In this document: one piece after another, positions 37,147 to 45,837 of the stretch
Layout of the letters: every line of letters begins with the position of its first letter
How positions within the stretch are numbered: the stretch's first letter is position 1
Translations under genes and position numbers: made by a program
Notes under the pieces: generated by a model
What the model was told of the DNA's origin: nothing
Seen by the model: only the letters and a program-made list of their open reading frames with translations
Database searches by the model: none
Assembly: GCF_002873135.1 (NCBI RefSeq)
Contig: NZ_MCVI01000001.1
Location: forward strand, 134,307-198,306
Reading direction: 5' to 3'
DNA: 64,000 bases
From: Shewanella sp. 10N.286.48.A6
GTDB taxonomy: Bacteria > Pseudomonadota > Gammaproteobacteria > Enterobacterales > Shewanellaceae

Positions 37147-37938
37147 ATGAGCATAGTTATCAAGACAGCAGAACAAATCGAAAAAATGCGTGTAGCAGGT
37201 AAATTAGCCGCTGACGTGTTAGAAATGATAGCCCCACATGTAAAAGTGGGAGTAACGACAGATGAGTTGAATGAAATCTGTGCTAAATACACTGAAGAAC
37301 ATGGAGCTATCTCTGCACCGCTGAACTATCACGGCTTTCCAAAATCAATCTGTACTTCGGTAAATGAAGTCGTGTGTCATGGTATTCCTGGCCCTTACAT
37401 ATTAAAAGACGGTGACGTGCTCAATATCGATATCACAGTGATCAAAGATGGCTTTCATGGCGACACCTCTAAAATGTTTTTAATTGGTGATGTTAGCCCT
37501 AAAGACAAACGTCTAGTTCGTATTGCTCAAGAAAGCCTTTATTTAGCCATTAAGAAAGTCAAGCCGGGTGCTAAGTTAGGTGAAATTGGCACTGCTATCG
37601 AAAAGTTCATTAAAGCCAGTAAATCTGGTTTAGACAAATACTCAATCGTGCAAGATTATTGTGGTCACGGCATCGGTGAAGGCTTTCACGAAGAGCCACA
37701 AGTGGTCCATTATAAAAACAACGACAAAACGGTTTTAAAAGAAGGCATGTGTTTCACAATCGAGCCAATGATTAATGCTGGACGCTACACAACGGTTTTA
37801 GATAAAGAAGATAACTGGACAGTGACCACTTCAGATGGTAAAAAATCAGCACAATGGGAACACACATTGCTAGTGACTAAAACCGGAGTCGAAGTACTCA
37901 CACTACGTAATGAAGAAGAATTCCCAAGAACGCTTTAA
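37147..37938 (+). CDS. map: Methionine aminopeptidase type I
   Basis: Removes N-terminal methionine from nascent proteins. It has 263 residues (E. coli 264) from the ATG at 37147, which aligns MSIVIKTAEQIEKMRVAG with the family. The in-frame codons back to 37108 have no similarity. The pita-bread-fold metal ligands are visible in LNIDITVIKDGFHGDTSKMF (two Asp), CGHGIGEGFHEEP (His), FTIEPMI (Glu) and QWEHTLLVT (Glu). It is the first gene of the map-glnD-dapD unit and divergent from rpsB, the common arrangement in gammaproteobacteria. Confidence 0.97.
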   Translation: MSIVIKTAEQIEKMRVAGKLAADVLEMIAPHVKVGVTTDELNEICAKYTEEHGAISAPLNYHGFPKSICTSVNEVVCHGIPGPYILKDGDVLNIDITVIKDGFHGDTSKMFLIGDVSPKDKRLVRIAQESLYLAIKKVKPGAKLGEIGTAIEKFIKASKSGLDKYSIVQDYCGHGIGEGFHEEPQVVHYKNNDKTVLKEGMCFTIEPMINAGRYTTVLDKEDNWTVTTSDGKKSAQWEHTLLVTKTGVEVLTLRNEEEFPRTL

Positions 37939-37960
37939 TTTTTAGGTAAAAAGGACGTCA

Positions 37961-40540
37961 ATGAACACTGCGCTGGTAGCTAAAAACACCCTAGTCGATC
38001 TAAACCAGCGCTTATTGGCGCAATTTGCTCAAAAGCAGCCAATAACTGAACTCGTCAAAGAGCGATGTGTATTTGTTGATGAGCTATTAAAACAAGCTTG
38101 GCAATCGTTTTATACTAATGATCAGACGATTGCGCTCATTGCGGTGGGTGGATACGGCCGCGGTGAATTACACCCCCACTCTGATATTGATTTACTGATC
38201 CTGACCCAAACCGAAGCCAAGAACCTGCAAGCCCAAGAGCTTATCAGCCAATTTATCACTTACCTTTGGGATTCTGGCTTAGAGATCGGTCACAGTGTGC
38301 GCACCATTGAGCAAACCCTTGAGCTTGGCCTTAGCGATATCAGCACTGCTACTAACCTGCTTGAAGCTAGATTGTTATCAGGTGACGAAAGCTTATTTGA
38401 TCAATTATATGACGCGATTCGTGAACATGATTTTTGGCCTTCTGACACATTCTTTCTTGCAAAAAAACAAGAACAGCAATATCGACATGCTAAAGCCAAT
38501 GCCTTTGATTTAGAACCCAATATCAAGTCATGTCCCGGTGGCTTACGCGATATTCAAACTATAGCATGGGTGGCTATGCGCCACTTTGACGCCGCGTCAT
38601 TACAAGAATTAGTCGGCTACGACTTTCTTGAGCCCATTGAATTAACCGAGTTACTGGAATGTCAGGATTTTCTCTGGCAACTGCGTTTTTCACTGCACAT
38701 GATTGCTGGCAGAGATGAAAATAGGCTGCTGTTTGACTTACAAAGACAAGTTGCCGCAGCAATGGGTTATGAGGATGGGACTCAGCTCGCGGTCGAGCAA
38801 ATGATGAAACGCTATTACCGCACAGTAAGACGGGTAATGGAATTAAATGAGATGTTGCTGCAGTTATTTAAGCGTGCAACCTTGCATCAAACTGCGCCGT
38901 TAACCATTCAGCCAATCAATGAAAACTATCAGCGCCGTGGTCACTTCATTGAAGTGCTCGATAATCAACTGTTTGAGCAACAACCTGAACAAATTATTAA
39001 TTTATTTTTGTTAGTGGCCAAAAATTCTAATATCCAACGCATTTATGCCCCAACGCTGCGGCTTTTACGTAAAGCACGACGTGGCCTTAAGGGGCCACTA
39101 CAAGATAACCCAGAGTGCAGAAAATGCTTAATGAGTATTTTAAAGCACCCTCGTGGCATAACAGCTTTATCCTTGATGCATAAACACGGCATATTATCTT
39201 CATACTTACCCGCATGGCGTAACATCGAAGGTCAAATGCAGTTTGATTTATTTCATGCGTACACGGTTGATGAGCACACTCACCGCTTACTGCTCAACAT
39301 TGACCGCTTTTCGCAAACTGAGCAGATAGATGAATTCCCCTTAGGCGCGATTTTAATTAATCAGTTGCCTAAAAAAGGCTTATTAGTTTTAGGCGCTATA
39401 TTCCATGACATTGCTAAAGGACGAGGCGGCGATCATAGTAAGTTAGGCTCTAAAGACGCGCTGGATTTTTGTAAGCTTCATGGATTAAACGATCATGACG
39501 GCCGTTTAGTGGCTTGGTTGGTTGAAAACCATTTAGTGATGTCAGTCACCGCACAGCGCCGTGATATTTCAGATCCTGATGTGGTGGCCGTTTTTGCAGA
39601 TAGAGTCCAAGATGCGGTGCATTTAAGTTATTTATATTGCTTAACTGTGGCCGATATTTGCGCGACAAACCACAAAGCATGGAATAATTGGAAAGGCTCG
39701 TTACTGCGGGATTTATATTTTTCAACTCAGCGCGTGTTAGCCAGAGGCAAAGAAAAGCCCATTGATGTGGCTGAGCGAGTCCAAGAAACCAAACAAAAAG
39801 CGCAAAAAGAGCTGCTACGACGTGGCGTAAAACAAAAAAATATTGATGCGTTATGGCTAAGGTTTAAAGACGATTACTTTTTACGTCATCAACCTAATCA
39901 GGTTTCATGGCATACAGAAGCCTTGCTGAAACACGACAAGCAAAAACCATTGGTGCTTATTTCAAAGCATACGACCCGTGGTGGCAGCGAGCTGTTTGTT
40001 TACGCCAAAGATAAACCCAAGTTATTTGCCACTGTTATGGCGGTGTTAGACAATAAAAACATTAATGTTCATGATGCTAACGTTATGACATCAAATGATG
40101 ATTACGCCTTAGATACATTCGTTATCCTAGAGCAAGATGGCGAACCAATCAGCCAACTTTCCCGCATTCAGTCGATTAAAAAGTCACTTGAGAAGGCGTT
40201 AGCAGCACAAAAACCTAAACCGTCAAAATTTAGAAAGCTGTCACGGATCATGAAACCTTTTAATGTTCGTACCCAAGTAAGTTTCCTACCTGGGACTAAC
40301 CATGATACAAGTATGATGGAACTAATCGCATTAGACTTCCCGGGCTTATTAGCCAGCGTCGGAGAAGTGCTGCATCGCTGCGATATCACCTTATTATCAG
40401 CTAAAATTACCACCATTGGAGAGCGCGCCGAAGATTTCTTTATCTTACAAAATAATGCCGGCAGCGAGCTCAATGAAACGCAACAAGCGCAACTATCTGA
40501 AGCCCTCTTAGGAGCGCTTTCAACACCTTTACCACAATAA
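37961..40540 (+). CDS. glnD: Bifunctional PII uridylyltransferase/uridylyl-removing enzyme
   Basis: Nitrogen sensor that uridylylates PII proteins under nitrogen limitation and removes UMP when glutamine is high. Its 859 residues show the nucleotidyltransferase motif [17 protein letters not shown] near 63-80. A central helical region follows, then an HD hydrolase domain ([12 protein letters not shown] near 438, [14 protein letters not shown] near 480) and two C-terminal ACT domains starting near 663 and 785 that bind glutamine. The start has AAAAAGGACG upstream. It lies 22 bases after map and 18 before dapD. Confidence 0.96.
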   Translation: MNTALVAKNTLVDLNQRLLAQFAQKQPITELVKERCVFVDELLKQAWQSFYTNDQTIALIAVGGYGRGELHPHSDIDLLILTQTEAKNLQAQELISQFITYLWDSGLEIGHSVRTIEQTLELGLSDISTATNLLEARLLSGDESLFDQLYDAIREHDFWPSDTFFLAKKQEQQYRHAKANAFDLEPNIKSCPGGLRDIQTIAWVAMRHFDAASLQELVGYDFLEPIELTELLECQDFLWQLRFSLHMIAGRDENRLLFDLQRQVAAAMGYEDGTQLAVEQMMKRYYRTVRRVMELNEMLLQLFKRATLHQTAPLTIQPINENYQRRGHFIEVLDNQLFEQQPEQIINLFLLVAKNSNIQRIYAPTLRLLRKARRGLKGPLQDNPECRKCLMSILKHPRGITALSLMHKHGILSSYLPAWRNIEGQMQFDLFHAYTVDEHTHRLLLNIDRFSQTEQIDEFPLGAILINQLPKKGLLVLGAIFHDIAKGRGGDHSKLGSKDALDFCKLHGLNDHDGRLVAWLVENHLVMSVTAQRRDISDPDVVAVFADRVQDAVHLSYLYCLTVADICATNHKAWNNWKGSLLRDLYFSTQRVLARGKEKPIDVAERVQETKQKAQKELLRRGVKQKNIDALWLRFKDDYFLRHQPNQVSWHTEALLKHDKQKPLVLISKHTTRGGSELFVYAKDKPKLFATVMAVLDNKNINVHDANVMTSNDDYALDTFVILEQDGEPISQLSRIQSIKKSLEKALAAQKPKPSKFRKLSRIMKPFNVRTQVSFLPGTNHDTSMMELIALDFPGLLASVGEVLHRCDITLLSAKITTIGERAEDFFILQNNAGSELNETQQAQLSEALLGALSTPLPQ

Positions 40541-40558
40541 ACTAATCGGGAGAAAGTA

Positions 40559-41383
40559 ATGGAGGCATTACGCCAACGCATAGAAGCTGCATTTGAGGCT
40601 CGTCAGGACATCACACCTAGCACGGTAGAGCCAAGTGTTCGTGCAGATATCGAAACTGTTATTAGCATGCTAGACAAAGGTCAGGCTCGCGTAGCAGAAA
40701 AGATTGATGGCGAATGGCATGTACACCAGTGGTTAAAGAAAGCGGTACTGCTTTCTTTCCGTATCTTTGATAATCAAGTTATCGACGGTGGTGATACCAA
40801 GTACTTTGATAAAGTGCCGCAGAAGTTTGCTGACTACACAGCTGAACGTTTCAAAGAAGAAGCAATTCGTGTTGTACCACCTGCAACGGTTCGTAAAGGC
40901 TCATTTATCGGTAAAAATACCGTATTAATGCCTTCTTATGTCAACTTAGGTGCATTCGTTGACGAAGGTACTATGGTCGATACATGGGCGACTGTGGGTT
41001 CTTGTGCACAAATTGGTAAGAACGTACATTTATCTGGCGGTGTGGGCATTGGTGGCGTTCTAGAGCCACTACAAGCAGGTCCTACTATCATTGAAGATAA
41101 CTGTTTCATTGGCGCGCGCAGCGAAATCGTTGAAGGCGTAGTTGTTGAAGAAGGCAGTGTTATTTCAATGGGCGTATACATCGGCCAAAGCACACGTATT
41201 TTTGACCGTGAAACAGGTGAAGTACATTACGGACGTGTACCAGCAGGCTCTGTTGTTGTTTCTGGTAACTTACCTTCTAAGTGCGGCACTTACAGCTTAT
41301 ATGCTGCTATTATCGTTAAAAAGGTTGATGCGAAAACGCGCGGAAAAGTGGGTATTAACGAATTACTGCGTATCGTAGATTAA
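40559..41383 (+). CDS. dapD: Tetrahydrodipicolinate N-succinyltransferase
   Basis: Succinylates tetrahydrodipicolinate in the lysine/diaminopimelate pathway. It has 274 residues, the E. coli length, with a helical N-terminal domain ([13 protein letters not shown] [19 protein letters not shown]) and left-handed beta-helix repeats ([45 protein letters not shown]). It ends with [16 protein letters not shown]. It is the last gene of the map-glnD-dapD unit and is followed by a clear bidirectional terminator. Confidence 0.97.
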   Translation: MEALRQRIEAAFEARQDITPSTVEPSVRADIETVISMLDKGQARVAEKIDGEWHVHQWLKKAVLLSFRIFDNQVIDGGDTKYFDKVPQKFADYTAERFKEEAIRVVPPATVRKGSFIGKNTVLMPSYVNLGAFVDEGTMVDTWATVGSCAQIGKNVHLSGGVGIGGVLEPLQAGPTIIEDNCFIGARSEIVEGVVVEEGSVISMGVYIGQSTRIFDRETGEVHYGRVPAGSVVVSGNLPSKCGTYSLYAAIIVKKVDAKTRGKVGINELLRIVD

Positions 41384-41400
41384 TCGTTAGTCACCCAATT

Positions 41401-41428
41401 AAAAGGGCTTCTACTGAAGCCCTTTTTA
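41401..41428. terminator. Bidirectional intrinsic terminator after dapD
   Basis: AAAGGGCTTC and GAAGCCCTTT form a perfect 10-bp stem around TACT, with T5 after it on the + strand and T4 on the - strand. It serves dapD and the convergent GNAT gene ending at 41463. Confidence 0.9.
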
Positions 41429-41462
41429 ATGGGTAAAATCTACCAACTGATTATAAATTAGC

Positions 41463-41960
41463 TCATTTAATGATTAATTTTTCCATTGGTATACAAGCAA
41501 GTTTAAGGCCTCTTGGGGAATGGTAAATTGAATGCTTGTCACCTTTAAAACCACAAGCCCGATAAAAATCAGCTGCATTTAAAGAAGCATCCAATATTAA
41601 TTTTTTACAGCCTGCTTCAATTGCGACGGTTTCGAGTTGTTGTAACATCGCCCTGCCAACACCTTGACCAAAAGCACTGGGGTGCACAAACATCCCATCG
41701 ACCATGCCAGTAGCAACCGCGAGTCTTTTGTCGGCATCATGGTTAACGTCAATCATGCCAACACCTACCACTGCATCATTGACCATAGCAACATAGCCGT
41801 GCTCAGAAAATGCATCGGCAAATGCTATTGGCAGCTCACCATCAGTCCAAACAGCTAGCATAGCCTCATCATAATGCCCTTTGCATTGGGTTAGTATCGC
41901 TTGATTACGAATTTCAAATGCCACCTTGGCATCATGGCGCTGCGCTTTTCTGATCTGCAT
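41463..41960 (-). CDS. GNAT-family N-acetyltransferase
   Basis: A 165-residue acetyltransferase of the GNAT fold. The acetyl-CoA pyrophosphate-binding loop is FGQGVGRAMLQQLE near 93-106. It is preceded by the VDGMFVHPSAF strand and followed by the LILDASLNAADFYRACGFK helix and strand typical of motif B, ending in a Met-Glu substrate-side segment. The start is supported by GGAGCAAGG just upstream. The substrate (small molecule or protein) cannot be told. It is a single gene convergent with dapD. Confidence 0.88.
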   Translation of the reverse strand: MQIRKAQRHDAKVAFEIRNQAILTQCKGHYDEAMLAVWTDGELPIAFADAFSEHGYVAMVNDAVVGVGMIDVNHDADKRLAVATGMVDGMFVHPSAFGQGVGRAMLQQLETVAIEAGCKKLILDASLNAADFYRACGFKGDKHSIYHSPRGLKLACIPMEKLIIK

Positions 41961-42041
41961 CCTTGCTCCGTGTAAATATCATGCTTAATCATTACACATT
42001 ATTGTTTTACTGATATAAAAACAACACATCAAGCTTGATAA

Positions 42042-42108
42042 ATTGACCTTGATTAATTGACCTTGATTAATTGACCTTGATTAATTGACCTTGATTAATC
42101 GACGTTAA
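42042..42108. repeat. Tandem array of a 14-bp unit
   Basis: The unit ATTGACCTTGATTA occurs four times in perfect tandem from 42042 to 42097, followed by a diverged partial copy (ATCGACGTTAA). It lies downstream of the CBS-domain gene and upstream of the GNAT gene, both on the - strand. It ends just short of the CBS stop codon at 42115. Confidence 0.85.
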
Positions 42109-42114
42109 GTGCGG

Positions 42115-42690
42115 TTAACTCGCGGCTTTCAGTTTTTCGACATTATCGGCAATCTCCATAAAGCTGGGATTTAAATTCACATCAATGGGGAGTTTTAAGG
42201 TTCGTACAATATCATTAGCCGAAATTAAGCCACGAATAACGTGGGCTCGCTCGTCAACTACTAAACAGTGCTGATGCTGGGAATGCTTCAGCGTTTCAAT
42301 GACATCAATAATTCGCGCTTTAACCAGTTCCACATAATCAATGGCTTTTAGCTTATTTTTTGGCAACATAAAGTCACTCAATAAAAGTTGATCTCGCGAA
42401 AAACCTGCGGCGACCTGCTTAAGCATTTCTTGGCTATGAAGCATTTGTAAACTCACCAGCCCCATAAAATGCCCTTGTTGATCAATGACAATTTTTAACC
42501 TGACATGGGATTGTTTCATTAAATGTTCAACGTCTACCGCAGCGGTATTCATTTCAATTACAAAAGGTTTTAGCAGGCTAAAATCAGTAAACACCGCAGC
42601 GGCGGCTGAATAAATATTGATATGCTCAGACACTTCAGGGCGGGCAAGCTCATCGACTTTGTCAACTGAATATAAATTTAGTGTTTTCAT
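42115..42690 (-). CDS. CBS-domain protein
   Basis: A 191-residue soluble protein made essentially of a pair of CBS domains: the first around VKIVIDQQGHFMGLVSLQ, the second around HCLVVDERAHVIRGLISANDIVRTL. The latter is a typical CBS ending with an adenosyl-contacting DI element. Stand-alone CBS pairs bind adenine nucleotides and regulate partner proteins. No partner is evident here. I chose ATG at 42690 because AAGGAAG lies 6 bases upstream. The frame runs 9 codons further without a ribosome site. Confidence 0.8.
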   Translation of the reverse strand: MKTLNLYSVDKVDELARPEVSEHINIYSAAAAVFTDFSLLKPFVIEMNTAAVDVEHLMKQSHVRLKIVIDQQGHFMGLVSLQMLHSQEMLKQVAAGFSRDQLLLSDFMLPKNKLKAIDYVELVKARIIDVIETLKHSQHQHCLVVDERAHVIRGLISANDIVRTLKLPIDVNLNPSFMEIADNVEKLKAAS

Positions 42691-42824
42691 TAAAAACTTC
42701 CTTTTTTGACAAAACAACCGATATTTCTGGGTGTTATCGAGCCTAATTGAGGGAAGTTATCAAGCTTATTACAATTAAAGCTTCTAAATTATAATCACTT
42801 GCAATGACTTCATAGTTTAATTTG

Positions 42825-42862
42825 CCACTATCAGGTTTTGGCATAGGCAAACTTGATAGTGG
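42825..42862. repeat. Inverted repeat / hairpin between yaeQ and the CBS gene
   Basis: CCACTATCA at 42825-42833 is the perfect reverse complement of TGATAGTGG at 42854-42862. Additional partial pairing of GTTT with AAAC lies inside. No T-run follows on either strand, so it is more likely an operator or an RNA structure than a terminator. Confidence 0.55.
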
Positions 42863-42958
42863 TATACGACGGCTTAATTTAGACAGGTTAACCTGTAAAT
42901 TATAGTGCAAAATGTATAATTTAAAGGTTTAAAACAATTATAAGCTCTTTGGTTGACC

Positions 42959-43495
42959 TTACTTTAAACGCTCAGGTTGAACCATCAGGCTATTGGCTTC
43001 ATCAGACAACCAAATTTCGCCATCAGTAATACTCACCTGCAATTTCATGTTGCGGTTAACAAACACTTCCATTGCTGCAACACTTTCTTCAGCTATATTA
43101 AATACACTTAAGTTTTTATAGCGTTGCAGTGCTTGTTCATTTTGCTTCCACCAAATAGGCACACTGCGACCACTGTAGGTGATTAACTGAACCTGCTTTG
43201 ACCGACCACAAGCTTTACGCAGCCACTTCTCATCAGCTTGGCCAAATTCAATCCATAAATTGATTTCATCAGATAAGCTTTTTTCCCATAGCTCAGGTTC
43301 ATCTTCAACACAAAGCCCTTTGCTAAATTGCAGCGAGTCCGACGCATTCATAATAAACGCTAAAATTCTCACCATCATGCGGCTATCCGTTTCTGAAGGA
43401 TGCTGGGCAATGGTAAGTTGATGATTGGCATAGTAATGTCTATCCATATCAGCGATTTGAATTGTTGCTTTATAGACGGTAGCTTTAGGCGCCAT
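42959..43495 (-). CDS. yaeQ: YaeQ family protein
   Basis: A conserved gammaproteobacterial protein with a PD-(D/E)XK-like fold of unsettled function. In E. coli it was identified as able to suppress loss of RfaH-dependent expression. Its 178 residues (E. coli 181) align along their length: PKATVYKATIQIADMDRHYY, HPSETDSRMMVRILAF, LCVEDEPELWEK, INLWIEFGQADEKWLRKA, RSVPIWWKQN and DGEIWLSDEANSL. I chose ATG at 43495 (MAPKATVYK). The ATG 5 codons upstream has no ribosome site and adds an unmatched MYGTP. Confidence 0.93.
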   Translation of the reverse strand: MAPKATVYKATIQIADMDRHYYANHQLTIAQHPSETDSRMMVRILAFIMNASDSLQFSKGLCVEDEPELWEKSLSDEINLWIEFGQADEKWLRKACGRSKQVQLITYSGRSVPIWWKQNEQALQRYKNLSVFNIAEESVAAMEVFVNRNMKLQVSITDGEIWLSDEANSLMVQPERLK

Positions 43496-43624
43496 GGGAG
43501 TTCCATACAAATAAAAAAACCGAGTCTAACCTGTTTAGCACAAGTATGAAACTCGGTTTAGAATATGTTTTTAGCTCAGTCAATTTACCATTAAGCTAGG
43601 CAGTAAATATCCCCACAAAAATGG

Positions 43625-44551
43625 CTATAAAGCCCCAGGTTGAAGATGCTTCGCCATGGGGAAATGTGCTTTAAATTTTTTTAACTTTTCAGTGTCTAGC
43701 ACCAATAGCATGCGCTCGCCATGGTGATATTTTGCTGCAATTTCACTGAAATTAGGGACAGCTTCGCGGCTAGCATCACGTCTTATAAGTTCATTAATAT
43801 CGGTACTAACGCCATTTTCAGTCAGCGGACTGTCCCGATAAATTACTTCAATTTTCTGCAATAATGGCATAGCGGCAATAGGCAATAAGGCCGCGTTATC
43901 GTTTTCATCTAACAATAATATTTCGCCATCGGCAGCTAAACTGCTAAATGCATCTTGATAATGAGCTTCTGTCACACTATCAAAACGATCACTGTTTAGT
44001 TTAAAGAATCGCTCCCAAAATAAACGTCTATCTTTACCAGAACTGATTTTTTGCTGCACTTCAGTGCGCTTTGACGCAACAAAATCAAATAGAGGGCTCA
44101 ATGACTGGGGCAATAGCGTTTCAAGTCGGGAACGAATAGTGCGAGCAAACACTGGCGCGGCGCCAGCGGTACTGATGGCAACGACTAAGCGACCTCTGTC
44201 GACGATAGAAGGTGTTATAAAGCGGCAAAAACTGGGATTATCAACCACATTGACCCAAATGCCTTTTTGGGTGGCTAAAACGGCATAGTCTTTATTGAGT
44301 TGTTCATTGGCTGTGGCCATGTAGATCACATCATAATCAGCAATATCAGCTGCTTCAATAACGCGCCTATGTAATCGAATTCGCCCTTTTTGATGATAGC
44401 TTTGAATTTCTTGAGCGATATCCGGGGCAATAACAGTAATGTCAGCTTCGGTGCGTGACAGCAAATCAAGCTTTCTAGTGGCCACTTCTCCGGCACCAAC
44501 AACTAGTACCTGTAAATTTTTGGTATCCACAAATAATGGAAAATACTGCAT
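43625..44551 (-). CDS. Precorrin-2 dehydrogenase/sirohydrochlorin ferrochelatase with decayed SUMT remnant
   Basis: Corresponds to the N-terminal half of CysG (CysG-B, Met8-like). It oxidises precorrin-2 with NAD+ and inserts iron to make siroheme. The NAD-binding VLVVGAGEVATRK is at about 14-26, then PDIAQEIQS, YMATANEQLN, VNVVDNPSFCRFITPSIVDR (catalytic Asp) and ISTAGAAPVFARTIRSRLE. Beyond residue 205, where CysG enters its methyltransferase domain, about 100 residues remain. They follow the start of SUMT (GEILLLDENDNAALLPIAAM in place of GEV-LVGAGPGDPDLLT, then LIRRDA and GERMLLVLD) but lack its SAM motifs. A separate SUMT (CobA) gene is therefore expected elsewhere. Confidence 0.88.
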   Translation of the reverse strand: MQYFPLFVDTKNLQVLVVGAGEVATRKLDLLSRTEADITVIAPDIAQEIQSYHQKGRIRLHRRVIEAADIADYDVIYMATANEQLNKDYAVLATQKGIWVNVVDNPSFCRFITPSIVDRGRLVVAISTAGAAPVFARTIRSRLETLLPQSLSPLFDFVASKRTEVQQKISSGKDRRLFWERFFKLNSDRFDSVTEAHYQDAFSSLAADGEILLLDENDNAALLPIAAMPLLQKIEVIYRDSPLTENGVSTDINELIRRDASREAVPNFSEIAAKYHHGERMLLVLDTEKLKKFKAHFPMAKHLQPGAL

Positions 44552-44676
44552 CGATCACTCGCGAAATAATTAAGATAATCAACTATAACCAGTTAATAGT
44601 GCCATTGTCATCGTCTTATTTAGTATCAATAATAATGATTCAATCTTAAGACTTTTACAGCGGTAAAAGGTCAATG

Positions 44677-44994
44677 TTAGTTGTGGGTGGTACTTTGTGG
44701 CGAGCTGCATTGCCAGCACAGTTCAAAACTGCCTTCATTCATCTCATGACATTGAAGGCATTGCCATTGCGGACAGTCCATATTATGAGACTCTAACAGC
44801 GTTTTAGCTTGCTCGAGTTGATTTTGACAAACCCAGATATCCACAGTTTGCATTTCAGTGGGTAACTCACCAACACCACCGAGTAAAGCTTCACCGGTCA
44901 ATTCTACCAATATGCCATTTGTTTCAAGCAGCCCTTTCCAAGTATGCGCTTGGAGTAAATTACCGCCCGTTAAGAGTACTTTTCTATTGTCCAT
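44677..44994 (-). CDS. DUF2007 protein with C-terminal zinc-ribbon-like finger
   Basis: A 105-residue protein. The first 70 residues resemble the DUF2007 'putative signal transducing protein' fold, a small ferredoxin-like domain (KVLLTGGNLLQAHTWKGLLE, GILVELTGEALLGGVGELP, DIWVCQNQLEQAKTLLE). The last 35 hold CLQCHEMNEGSFELCWQC, a CxxC-x10-CxxC zinc finger of the RanBP2/double-ribbon type. The start is supported by AGGA six bases upstream. Function is unknown. It is a single gene divergent from the DUF3224 gene. Confidence 0.82.
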   Translation of the reverse strand: MDNRKVLLTGGNLLQAHTWKGLLETNGILVELTGEALLGGVGELPTEMQTVDIWVCQNQLEQAKTLLESHNMDCPQWQCLQCHEMNEGSFELCWQCSSPQSTTHN

Positions 44995-45068
44995 TATTAT
45001 TCCTACTGCATTGCTCTGATGGCAAATTTTTAATCATCGTACTTGTAAATGGTTCTTGCTGTCGAGCA

Positions 45069-45097
45069 TTGATTAAACTTTATACTCATTATATGCT
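45069..45097 (+). promoter_or_regulatory. Putative sigma-70 promoter for the DUF3224 gene
   Basis: TTGATT and TATGCT are separated by exactly 17 bases and lie 27 bases before the ATG, whose ribosome site is AAAGGAGAA. Each box matches consensus at four of six positions. Confidence 0.4.
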
Positions 45098-45123
45098 CTT
45101 GATAGCCTTTAAAGGAGAATCAT

Positions 45124-45522
45124 ATGAATCTGCAAATATCCGGTGTATTTCAAATTACAAATTGGGATGAAGCCACAGATATAGAACACCCTGATGGTGC
45201 TAAGCAAACCTCAGCAAGTATTAGCCAAATGTACTCAGGCGATCTTGAAGGTGTCAGCCAGCCCAAATATATCATGTGTTATACCGCAGATGGCAAAGCA
45301 GTGTTTTGTGGTTTTGAAAACGTGGAAGTCAGCATTAATGGCAAGTCCGGCAGCTTTGTATTGCAGCACAATGGTAAGTTTGAAAGTGGTGTCGCCAGCA
45401 GTGACTTCATTATCGTGCCAAATTCTGGCCAAGGCGAGTTGATTAACATTGCTGGTAAAGGCGCATTTACTTCTGGTGAAAAAGGCCAAGCTGAGTACCA
45501 AATGGAATTAAGCCAAATATGA
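45124..45522 (+). CDS. DUF3224 domain-containing protein
   Basis: A 132-residue protein matching the DUF3224 pattern, a small allene-oxide-cyclase-like beta barrel of unknown function. Visible features are GVFQITNWDEATDI at the N-terminus, SQMYSGDLEGVSQPKYIMCY (strand pair with conserved Ser/Gly), FCGFENVEVSINGKSGSFVLQHNG (given in two parts: FCGFENVEV and GKSGSFVLQHNG), and a C-terminal GQGELINIAGKGAFTSG. No signal peptide is present. An excellent AAAGGAG precedes the ATG. The following small frame overlaps its stop as ATGA. Confidence 0.85.
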   Translation: MNLQISGVFQITNWDEATDIEHPDGAKQTSASISQMYSGDLEGVSQPKYIMCYTADGKAVFCGFENVEVSINGKSGSFVLQHNGKFESGVASSDFIIVPNSGQGELINIAGKGAFTSGEKGQAEYQMELSQI

Positions 45523-45770
45523 TGGGGTTTTCTATTAGCCGCTTACACTCTTCGGTTGGCATAATTAAAGCTACTGGGCAGTGGGATGCTGACACTATTT
45601 CAGGCACTAAATTTACTCAGTTAGAACAAATGTCCACTGATGGCTGGGTTGCATTGGATATTCATCACCCGACTAACAGCCAGTTCATTGCATCCATTAA
45701 AGCTGAAGTTTATAGGCACTTGTTATCCCAGCAAGTTATCCCTGCAAGCAGCTTAAACATCAGTAATTAA
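45519..45770 (+). CDS. Small hypothetical protein overlapping the DUF3224 gene
   Basis: An 83-residue frame whose ATG overlaps the DUF3224 stop codon by four bases, the hallmark of translational coupling, and which ends just before a strong terminator. The protein is soluble, with alternating short strands and a C-terminal helix (FIASIKAEVYRHLLSQQ). I recognise no family. The position argues that it is real, but composition alone does not prove it. Confidence 0.5.
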   Translation: MMGFSISRLHSSVGIIKATGQWDADTISGTKFTQLEQMSTDGWVALDIHHPTNSQFIASIKAEVYRHLLSQQVIPASSLNISN

Positions 45771-45794
45771 ATTTAAGAAATACATTCCAATAAT

Positions 45795-45820
45795 AAAGCC
45801 ACTCGATTGAGTGGCTTTTT
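45795..45820. terminator. Bidirectional intrinsic terminator
   Basis: AAAGCCACTC pairs perfectly with GAGTGGCTTT around GATT, followed by T6 on the + strand. It lies between the small frame ending at 45770 and secF ending at 45838 on the other strand. Confidence 0.9.
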
Positions 45821-45837
45821 TGTGTTGCGGCTTAAGA

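Noticed and set aside
42042..42108. CRISPR array
   Set aside because: The 14-bp units are directly abutting with no spacers and no cas genes are present.
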